Shown one piece after another: positions 24,501 through 36,100 of a stretch of DNA of 64,000 nucleotides; position 1 is the stretch's first letter; every line of letters begins with the position of its first letter. The stretch covers positions 1-64,000 of the forward strand of contig JASAND010021077.1 of NCBI GenBank assembly GCA_030248195.1, given 5' to 3'. This DNA comes from Trissonchulus latispiculum (lineage: Eukaryota; Nematoda; Enoplea; Enoplida; Ironidae). The position numbers and the translations under genes are program-made. A model generated the notes under the pieces. It was not told the origin of the DNA and ran no database searches. It was given only the letters and a program-made list of their open reading frames with translations.

Positions 24501-27111
24501 TCGCTTTCAGTCAGCTTAAGGGGGGGTCCATTTTTTGGTAATTTTTTCGACTTTCTCCGATTTCGCTGATTTTTACATATTTTACTGTCCAAACGTATAT
24601 TTTGACAAGTTTTTAAAATTAAAGTTGTAAGTCTTACGGTTATTGAGTAATTTCACCTCAAAGTTGAGATTTCATGTGTTAAACATAGGAAATTAGAAAA
24701 GTTGTCACTTTTTCACGTGCGCCTGAGAACTCACGAATGGTAAAATGGATTCGTTCAAGCTTTATATCATATTAATTCCATGCTTCCGAACTGTGATTTG
24801 TAGGAATCGGAATTTTAAATTAGGTCTTTAAAAAATTTTAATGAATTTTTGAAGTATTAAAATCAAATTTTAATACTTCAAAAATTCATTAAAATTTTAA
24901 TTTTAAAATATTAAAAACTCGTTAAAATATACCGTTTGGACAATAAAATATGTAAAAATCAGCGAGATCGGAGGAAGTCGACAAAATGACCAAAAAAATG
25001 GACCCCCCTTAATTTCTGATATAGATCGAACAAAAGCTGTAGAAAGGTTACCAAATTCTACCCTACGATTTCTGAAAAAAGTCAATCAAGTTTTTACAAC
25101 AGTCTAGCTGCTGACAAATTTTAACTACATATTTAGCAAAAAAGTCAAAGTTACAGCTTAATTTATATTAATTTAGCAATAATACTGCAGCCATGTTATT
25201 CGAAACAATTTGAGCAGCTTACAGTTTGTTTTCATTTACTTATTTCAATATTACTATTTATGTTTCTGTTTAAGATTCCACTGGAGATTGATGTTGCCGT
25301 CAGAGCTTTTCCACCGGCCGATTTCACTTGGTATCTGAACGGACGGAGGCTGGAAGAATCGGAAACTGTGAAGATCTGGCAAGGGAAAAATGTGGCCCGG
25401 ATTAAGCTATTGGAGCCTACGGGTGGTCAGTTGCGGGTCGTGGCCACAAATATTGCCGGATCCGCAGAATCCACATCCAAAATTATTATCGAAGGTATTT
25501 CAGTCAATTACGTTTAATAGACAATTAGATCGGCCCTTATTTGCGTCGTGGCAGTGCCAATATCACGCTATGATTATGATAAAAAACTATGAAATTCCGT
25601 AAACAAAATATCAGTGTGACGAACTGGGCAAAGATGAAAATGTTTGGAAACAGGCGCTTTTGTCAAAATGTACTACTAGAAACTAGAAATTTAGCTGTCG
25701 TTAAGTCAACATCTAACAGAAGTTGCAGCTTCAAACAGCACCAAATCAAGGTCAAAATCTTTCAAACTTAAATTTCTAAATTTAAATTTAATTATTTTTC
25801 AGCACCACCCAAACCATTGCCACCACCTCCTCCAGCCACCTTGCCGAAACCAGTGGCACCTCAACCGATGATTCGGCCCATTTCCCCACTCCCAGTGAAA
25901 CGACCGACGCCTCCGGTCCAACCGGCCCGTCCTCGGTCCGTGGAACCACTCAGCTTCAAACCCCAAATCTCCCAGGAGAGATTTCGGGTGGAAGATATCC
26001 AGTGGCACCAGTTGGTGGTGGATCAGGTCCGGGAACCCGCACCCGTTCCCAAAATTCCGGCTGGCGAAAAACCGGTTTTCATCCGGCATCCCCGGAACAC
26101 GGAACTACGGGTTGGCGAAAGCCTCAAGCTGGAAGCTGAGGTTCGCTCTACCCCAACGGCCAAGATCACGTGGTACGTCAACGGGTCGCCCATGCAGCCA
26201 TCGGCCACCGTGAAAATCCGGACCGAAGGAAACCGGACTTGGCTGGAAGTCACGGAAATGTGGCTCAAGACGGCGGAATACACGATTATTGCAGAAAACG
26301 AATTCGGACACGCTGTGACCAGCTGTCGAGTTACAGTTAAAGGTAAACTACCGAAATCATCTGTCCCATTTGACAAGTTTTGAGAAAATGAAAAATGGTT
26401 TGTCAGTTTAGAGAGCCATGAAACAATAACTAAAGGTATAATAGGTAATTATTTGACAGAAAAATTGGAACCCAGAAAAGCAATGGACTAAACGGGCATA
26501 TGATTCAACCTAAAATTGTTAGATCGTTAAGGAAACAGAACACTGTAGAACTGTCAACCAAAGTAAAATTTTTCTATTTTTCAGCTGGATGATGCGTTGT
26601 TATTTTAAATTCGTGGTTAAATCAAAATGACTGATTAGTTAGTTCATTAATCAACGGTGTTAGTACTAATTAATGGAAATACCTAAGTCATAGGTTTGCA
26701 CTGAAATGACTCTTTAATCTTTCAGAAGAACCACCAAAAACCACCCAAATCAAAGGTCTGATTTCCGAAGAATGGTTGACCGTGTCAACCCACGAAGAAA
26801 TTCGAACTCCAGAAAAACCGCGACCTCCCGTAATCACGAAACCCGTTCAGTCCGTGATTGTGAAAAAGGGCCAGCCGGTCCATTTGACGGTTTCCGTAGA
26901 CGCGAAACCGCCGGCCGATTTCTCCTGGTACTGCAACGGTTTCGAACTGAAACCTGGACCGACTGTTAAGATAACCCGGGAAGAAAATCGGTCGGAAATT
27001 ACGATCACGGAAACCCGGGAAGGCCAGTACTGGGTTAAAGCTAAAAATATTGCCGGAGAAGCTGAAAGTCGTGGAACTGTTAAGATTCAAGGTATAAGAT
27101 ATTGTTGATTG

Positions 27112-27163
<52 letters not shown>

Positions 27164-30100
27164 TGGAATATATATAACTTGATACAAGCAAATAACATCA
27201 ATTACTGAAAATAAACAGATAAGTATACATAGAATATAAAAATAAAATATAAATAAAACTATTTGTAATCAATAAAAATTCCTAAACACCTGTCTGACTA
27301 AAGTATTTAAATGTTCATGTAGTTGTCTTAGTTTTAACAATACTTTATTCTACATCAATAAATTTATTCCAGAACCAGTTCCACCGCCACAGCCGCCAAC
27401 AAAACCACCAGAAACATTCATCCGAGAGGAACACGAAGCCAGAGAATGGAAATTTGAGAAAAAAGCAGAAATACCACCACCAAAGCCAGTACCTCCGCCT
27501 GTGTCACCAAAAGTATCTCCAAAAGGTACGTAAAAAAGACAAAGGCTCTGTTCCTCAAGAGTACATAATACATAAGAGTATGACATTATCGAACTATTAT
27601 TAACAACAATGACCTTACATGACCAACATGGCCAAGTTTAGGTATCTTATGTAAGATTAAGGTTTGGGGTATTTTGAAACCCAAAATTGCATGTTATTTC
27701 AGAGCCAATCCGACTGCCTCCTCCAGAACCGCCAAAACGTGAAGAGTTCAGGAGGGAAGAAATCATTCAGGAACGAAAGGAACTCAAAGTTCATGCGCCA
27801 CCTCCCAAACCTCCGGAAGAATCCCATGTCATTGTACAACAAAAAGGTACCAACTGATTAGTCAGCAACTGAATTAATTAAATTACATAAAATTAGTTAA
27901 TTAAATTAATTAGTTTGATTAGGTACAAGAGTACATAATAGATAAGAGTATGGCAAGTCTAGCTTGTTAAACAAAACTGCTTTGGGTACATCTGATTTAC
28001 ATCTACTGATTTTAGTGGTTGAGCCACCAAAGACGAAACAGATTTCAGAAACAACCATCCAAACGAAGGGTGGATTCAGTGAAGAGATGCTGTATAAAGC
28101 GGAATACTATCAGGAACGCGCTGGGCCCCCACCTCCTGTTCACAAGGCCAAACAAGTCATTCAGATGAAGCCACGTAATTAACCAATTTCTAATTAGTTG
28201 CTAAATAATTGATAAGTTACTAATAATGATTAACTATTTAGGCAAGTGCACATAATACAGTCCACCTGGCAGCAAGCAGATTTTTAGAACTACATATACA
28301 TCTATTTTCTCTATATTTAAATCTGCCAAATCAAAATTTTTGTCTGAGCTTAGACTTGAACCACCAACCTTTCGGTTACCAGGCGAGGAGTTAGCCCAGT
28401 CGGCCATTTGACTGTTTCAGGTGAACTGACTCCAGAGAAGGTCGTGGTTTCACTGAAACAGAAGAGTCCAGTTCCACCGCCAGAGACAAAAACTGTGACC
28501 GAAATGATTACCAGTCGCAGTGAATGGAAAATAGTTCCACCCAAACCGGAGCCTAAAGGTTTCAAGCCAGTGTTCATCAAAGTACCAGGTATACTTTTAA
28601 AAAATTGTAGTTAACGACTACTTTGCTAATTTAAAAATTTGCAAAAGAAAACTTCTTTAAATTTTTCAGTCCACCCAATTATACGCATCATTTCAATTGG
28701 ATAGCATGTATAAGTCCAGTAGATTTTTCCTGAATTTGGTTTTGTCTGAGTGCTAGCTTGGCGGAACTGCTCATAGCAGTAGAAATTAATAAAACCAATG
28801 AATTATAAATTTTATTAATATTATTTTTAATTATTTGCAGGTCGCATCACCCGACATAAACCGGATCAGCCCCTGCAACTCGACACAATTGTCGATGCAG
28901 AGCCACCGGCGAAAATCACTTGGTATCTCGATTCGACCGAGATCAAGCGAACTTCCACAACAGAGATCTCAGAGAGCACCAACTACAGTTCGATTAAAAT
29001 CGCTAAAATCCCCAAACCGGCTCAGTATCGAATTGTTGCCACGAATCAGTATGGAACAGCGGAATATGTTAATCAGATCACTTTGGAAGGTATCTTAATC
29101 TTAATCTAGAAATCGAAATCTTAATCTTAGCCTCTTAGTCTTTTGCAATTCATCTTTTTTTAGTTCAAATCTTGGTTTCCAAGTTGTTAATATTTTATTT
29201 AACATTGTGAAAGCTTGGAATTATTATTGTTAATCAGACAATCATGTCAATCGAATTAATGAAAACGTTTGTTAAAAGTTGACTTGGATCTATTAAGTCG
29301 TCGTAAGATGAGGAGCCGACTTCATGCCATAGTTGAACAATCCATTTAACATAATCACAATTTCAACATGATTAATATTACCGTATCCTCGGGAACACCT
29401 ACTTAAGAGAACATGTTCTCTTAAGTGAAATCAGAGTTAAGGAATTAATGAAATCATAACAATGTCTTAATGTTAAACTTTGCTTCAGAGCGTCCGGTAA
29501 GCCCGGTCCCCGAGCCGACGACCAAAACCCAATCCCTGGTAACTGAGGAATGCGTCATCGTGACCACAGAGGACCGGTTCACCCTACCGGAGCCCCCGGT
29601 TTTTGTGGTAATTCCCAGATCTCAGACGGTAACGGAAGGTGACACCCTGACCCTAACGGCCAGGGTTCGATCCCATCCCAAGGCCAGACTGATCTGGTAT
29701 CTGAACGGGAAACCCATCACCCCATCACCGGATATTCAGATCGATGAGGAGGAAAATCGATCCACCATTCACTTCCGGCGCCCGGTTTCCGGGACCATCC
29801 GGGTCCGAGCCGAAAATCCGGCCGGATTTGTGACGGCGGATGCTGAGATCAAAGTTCAAGGTAGATGAGCTTCACTTAACTATTTGTAGGTCAGTTAGGT
29901 GACGGTAAAATTTTGTTGTTGTAGCTCAAATTTGTGAATCAGTGAATGAGAAGGAAGAAAAGCTGTAAAAGCTGTTCTGTGTGCCCCAGATGGGGATTGA
30001 ACATGTACTCTTGATTGAACCAAGTAATGTGAATTTGTTGACTTTATGTGAAATATGATTTTTGACTTATTTATCAGTCTACATATTGAAATTAGTTTCT

Positions 30101-33100
30101 ATTTCTTCAGCTCTACCCGTGGCGAAACCAGTCATTCCAGCGCCGCAACCAATAGAGCCGAAATCAGAAACTCGAGTCTACGAAGAGTCCTTTGTAACAA
30201 CTCGAGTTATCGAGCCTCCCCAGCTACCTCCAGAGCCCAAGGGATACAAGCCTGTCTTCATTAAGACTCCAGGTAATTTTAGCCATCAATTAAAATTTTA
30301 ATTAATTTAATTTTAAATTTAAATGTTAACTTACACAATCGTAATGTGCTGCTGACCTTTAACTTTTAATCGCAAACAACTTTCCCCTGATAATAACCAG
30401 CGGTCTAGAATACTGCATCACAGATTCTAAATATCAAAACTTTTCGTATAATTTACAAATTCATATTAATCAACGTTTGTTTTCGTCATATTAAAAACTA
30501 GTTTCTTATTTCTAAAATTGTTGATGGGATAAAACTGGTACCTACAGACCGTGACTTAACAAACTTTAATTTGCAAATACTTTAATTAACTATTTTAACT
30601 ATTAAATATTGTATTTCTTAATAATTGCGAGGTTTCTTCAGGTCGAATAGTGCTCAGACCAGGCGAGCCTCTGCAGTTGGAAGCGTTGGTCGACGCTTCA
30701 CCGGCAGCCAAGATTACTTGGACAGTGAACGGTCGAGAGGTCCAGCCTTCCACCAGTGCTGAGCTGACCTTCGGACCGCACGTTCAGAAAGTTCGAATCG
30801 ATAATCGATTCTATCGACAGACTGATTATCGAATCCATGCCGTCAATCAGCACGGCGAAACCACATACAGCAACATCATTCTGGTTGAAGGTATGCCTGT
30901 ATACAAGCACATTTTTATTTGAATTTAAATGATTTAATTAGAATTTAGTCACATAATGAAATGTGGTGTCACATGCCCACACTGTAAAAAAAATTGCATA
31001 ACAGTTATCTATTTTTCTTAGATAGGGAATTTGTGACATCCCAACAAATTAGATAACTGTTATCTAATAATTTGGGATGGCAGCAAACAGTTAAAATTGG
31101 AGACTTGTTACCAATTTAACTTTAATAGCCTTTACCATAAATTCCAAGGTAACTGTTATCCGTGAAAAATAGAGGGTCGTCACCTAAAATTAAAGGATGA
31201 CTGGTATTGGTTAGTGTTTTGTTCAATTTAGAATAATTGCGGAAAACAAAGCGAACATGCTCCCTAATACTGTGCCGCATAGAGGCACATCACAGACGAT
31301 AGGAACCGGATACTGAGCTTCGTACCTTAATTTTCATTTAGATGTTTGTTCGAGCATCAGCCTGTTGGATACTAAAATATCCACAATATTCACTGTCAGC
31401 CATCCAATCCAACGCTTTAGATATTAGCAATCAAAATGTTGCTAGCTATCCGGCCATTTCAATTGGACGGCTTCCAATAAAAAGGGAATTCAACCCTTCT
31501 TATTGGGTTTAGACCCTGCCATCGGTACCCCCAAAGGTACGTAATGGCCAAAAAAAGATTGCTTCCACTGCTCTGTAAACAGAAGCAGTAGGAGCAAATA
31601 TGTCAGAAAATACTGACATGAAACTTAAAAAACTTGCTCGTTTCTCTCCTTTATCTAGTGCTCGATGCGGTATCAGCGTATCGAGTGCTTGCGTAAGACA
31701 CGTTACTGCTTGAAGTGGTTGAGCTGGATGAAACCTGCTTCGCTGATGCAGCAAAATTTATGGGGTCAAACGTGCAGCTGACTGTGACAGCGTCTGGATA
31801 CCCAGATTGAAATGTTCATAACTTGCTCAATTTTGCGAGTTTTGCAGAGATCTATACATCATTTTGAAGCTCATAACGAGCTGACTCGTTTTATGAAATC
31901 AAATCATGGAAAAATCAGTTCTGTCAACCAGTTATTCTACATGTGGATATATACATTTTAATATTTAAGTGGGTTGGGCTGCCAGGGTCAAAAATTCTAC
32001 TTACAGCATTGAGGTGATAGCCCTTAGAATTTTACGCAATCTATTAAAATTTCAGATGATTTCGGCCTGGAATAAAAAGGTGGTAGCTATTCAAAATTTT
32101 CACTTTCTGTTGAAAACGGGCCAAAACGGGAACTTTAAACTATGGCAAACAAATAACAATCAAATGGGAGTTTGTGGTGAGAAGAGTCGTTTCTTAAAAT
32201 TGAAAAAGCTATCGATTGATGCAACTATTGTGCATACTAGTAAAGTTCGAAAAATGCTGCAAATTGTTAATATTCGGCTTTTCGGGATTGTCTCACAGAA
32301 CTGATGCATACAAAACTTGCAAATTGAATTTTGAAGAAAGTTCGTGGACAAGTTTTGGATCTGTTTTGAGCTGCAAAATGAAATATATACTTTAAGCGTT
32401 TTCGAGTTCAAACGAAAGATGGGACAATGAAAGTTTGAAATCAGGATTGAAAATGTGAAGAAAAGTGTCCAGGGCGGGCATCGAACCACCCAGCTTTGCT
32501 TCTTGATCAGAACGCTGTACCACTGAGCCACACCCTCGTCGTTGAGATTATTTTATTGCGCTAAATTTTCAACCTTTTGGAGTTCACGCAAAACACTACT
32601 GATGTTTAACAGGACCAAAATGTTTTGATCACAGGTGTTACTGTTTGCCTCGCATCAATGTTGCTTGCCATGCTGCCACTGTACTAGTTCTAAATGCTAA
32701 ATGTATGCTAAGTGTTGCTTCTTTATCCAGCAATGACAGGTCTAAATTTGAAATTCTGGCAAAAATCGGGGTCTGCTTGCGCCAATTTTGATCAAATAAA
32801 AGTGGCAGCCCTTGCCCCCTCTTTCCTACCACAGCTTTTGACCTTGAGGTAGTGATGTTTCAGGCACTGAAACTGAAAAACTAGGCTTCAGGTTGTACAG
32901 GTTTCAGTTTCAGTTTCAGTTTAGTTTCAGAAACTGAAACTTAAACTGAAACTATTTCGTGAGGAGACCTGAAACTGAAACTGAAACTATTGTAGGCGGC
33001 CGACTACAACTGAAACTAGATTGGGCAAAGACCCGAAACTCGGACTGAAACTAGTTTCAGTCTTTTTTCAAGACATAAAAATTTGAAGGTTTAAAGCGGT

Positions 33101-36100
33101 TTTTTCGTTAATACTCTGCAGCGAAGTATATATGATCATGTCTCAAGGCTGGAATCTCCAGTTTTTCGAATGAATTGAAACTGATACTGAAACTCCGACT
33201 AAAACTAAAACTGAAACTGAAACTATTTTGGGAAGAGACTTGAAACTGAAACTGAAACTAACATCGGTTACTAAAACAACACTATGCCTTGAGGTGGGCA
33301 AAATAGATGCTAAATTTAAAATTGTGGCTAAATTTCGAAAGTTTAATCATTTGTTTAATCATACACGGCGGTCAGGACGAAACAAAGTTTCCATGCATGG
33401 TATGTTAAGTTTGACTCGACTGGACGCTACATTGTGGAATTCTTTCATTCTTTGCATCAAACCAGTATTATTAAGAGGCAATAGGCAAACTACATAGCTT
33501 TTCCAGCATTGAACTTTAAACTTCTGCCATCCCATAGTTGGCTCTCATCTTTAGTTCTATTGACAACGTTCAAAGCAAATATTGGAAAACAAAAATAGCG
33601 TCATTAAGTTAAGCAAAGTATCGCTTTGTTCCAAGTATCGCTTTGTTCCTGATGCTTTTGCTGTCGTATCACCAAACACGGATAATAATAGTGCAATTTA
33701 GACCAAAACCCAGTGCAGATTGATTAAAGTATTTCGCGGAATCCGAGCCTGGGGGTCTGGGAAAAGCCGTCCAGTTCTGGGTCCAGGCTGTGTCTGAAAT
33801 TACAGACCCGGATACAACTTTGCCCCTCTACTATCAGGTTAAATTGAGTGTAGACGCAATTTGAGTGCAGATTCATAGCTACAACTAAGGATCCTCTCCT
33901 CTGCCCATGTTGCTTATTGCCGCTATCATCATAAAACGCCGAAAACTATTAAAATTTTAACTATCTAAACTATTTAACTTACTTTAAGATTAAAAAATTT
34001 TGCCACTATCAACAATATTTAATGAGTGCAGGTTAGCAATTGCCGTTGAAGTACTAATGCCCAAATTAAAAAGATTGATATTAGCCAGCAATATTAGATA
34101 ACTGTTATCTAATTTTCTAGATTTTCAATCAATCCCGAAATAATAGCTAACTGATATCTTTTATACCTGATAACTTTTATCTATTTTTCTTGAATGGCAA
34201 CAGTGATCATCGAAAAATAGATAACAGCTAGGAAATTTTTTTTACAGTGCAGGAAAGCACGATAAATTTCGTATCTTAAAACCAATGCATATTTAAACCT
34301 GGAACCAGTCGTGTTACGTACGAACGCATTTCCAATTCAGCCACGAAGCAACAGCCACATCGAGCTTAATCACAACTCTTAATCTCAATCTTAAGCACAA
34401 CTCAATTAGTAAGTTTAGCTAATTATAATTGTTAATTTTTAACTAATTTCAGCATCACCACCACCATCACCAGTACCACCGCCGGTCACGCAGACCGTTC
34501 GCGATGAAGTCATCACCACCGAGTATCGTGAAAAGATCATCAAACGAGCCCCGCAGTTCATCCGAAGACCCGAACCTCAGACACTACCTCAGGGCTCGAA
34601 ACTGACTCTAACGGCAGTGGTCGATGCTGTCCCGCCGGCTAAGTTCACTTGGTACTCGAACGGATTCGAGCTTCGGTCCTCAACCACAACCACTATCATC
34701 GAGGAGGAAAACAGGACTACGATAACGGTCCTGCGACCCAAGGAAGGGGTCTACACCGTCAAGGCAGAGAATGAAGTTGGCCGAGTCACTGCCGACGTGC
34801 CGGTCAAAATCATTGAAAGTAGGCATTTTTTCGCTCTAACCATTTTCCAGTACTGTATTGTAAATAAATGTTATCTTGCTTAGACAAGACGAACCAAAAA
34901 TTAATTCGACGATAAATATTGCAGGAACTTACAAGTTTAACCTCGAGTATATATATTTTGAGACATTAGAAATTTAAAGTTAATAGATTTCCTTATTCTT
35001 TATAAAAATCTTGTCTCCAAACCGACCAACGTACCTAATCACAATGCTGCATTTAGTTTTTACGAAAACCTAATGTTATTATTTCATGATTAACTAATTA
35101 ATTAATTACAGATTTTCATTAATGGAATAATGAAAAAGCGGATTCTTGATTTTTTCAGAACTTGCACCACCTCCGCCGCCCGTTGAACGAAGAGAGTATC
35201 GAACGGAAGAAATCACCGAGGAAAGAAAGGAATTTAGAGATTTCCGACCACCACCCCAACCACCCGTGGAAACTATTAGTCGTACTGTGGTTGAAGAAAA
35301 ACGTAATTAGATAATTAATCCTTTAATTATTGGTTGAGTAAATGTTTCAACGTAGCAAGAGTACATAATAAATAAGAGTATGACAAGCAAGAGTACATAA
35401 TAGATAAGAGTATGACAAGCGTCGCCTTCTGTTGACAGCTTGAGGGGTATCAATAAGACGATCCAAACGATCAGCTAGAAACATTTTTGCTCATGAAAGC
35501 ACAGGTATAGTTTTTAACATAAGCTAAAAATTCAACATCTTTTGTCAGGTATTGAACCACCGACTGTGCGACGCATCTCACCGGCTACACTGGAACGCAA
35601 GGGAGCTGTCAGCGAAGAAGTCGTCTACTCCGCTGAGCACATCAAGCGAAGAGCTCGAACTCCTTCCCCTGTCTTCAAGACCAAACAAACTATGGTTATA
35701 GCTCCAAGTAAAATTTCTCTTTTGTCTATATTACGCCCTCAAAGACCTAAAATCAAATCCTATTTTATCCGTACATTTTTATAATTTAACATAAGAATTC
35801 GGTTATTCTCAGAGAATAGATTTTAGCAGATTAGTTGAAACTAATGAGAGTCATTAAAAATGCGTTCCCACTATGCCTCCAGCCAGATAACTCTGTCATC
35901 AAAATTCTTATAATTATTATATAGAGTCAATTAATTAATTAACGTTTTTCAGAAGCCCCAAGGGCGTACACGCCTCCAGCCAGACCGCCGGTCGACCTGA
36001 GACGCGAACCCAGAGAAGAACCAGTCTTCAAACCCCGACTTCCTGAGCCTGGGCCCACAACCCTACAGAGAACTGTGGCCGAAAGAAAAGGTAAACTATG

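Larger units (their letters stand above)
30980..34249. mobile_element. 3.27-kb terminal-inverted-repeat element filling intron 20
   Basis: Ends CACTGTAAAAAAAATT...AATTTTTTTTACAGTG, with continuing inverted similarity (GTTATCTATTTTTC). A 19-base palindrome TTAGATAACTGTTATCTAA occurs inside each end, at 31049-31067 and 34094-34112. I find no transposase frame and no clear target duplication. The interior carries other repeats, including an AGTTTC repeat and a SINE. Confidence 0.65.

Noticed and set aside
26023..26376. Minus-strand frames opposite exons 11 and 12
   Set aside because: Shadow frames of GC-richer coding exons that carry clear Ig domains on the plus strand.
22283..32530. True tRNA genes at the A-box/B-box pairs near 22.3, 28.4 and 32.5 kb
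   Set aside because: The acceptor stems do not pair and the sequences continue into a shared non-tRNA body, which fits SINEs.
30980..34249. Maverick/Polinton-type element because of the A/T-run ends
   Set aside because: Far too short, with no polymerase, integrase or capsid-like frames and no 6-bp duplication.
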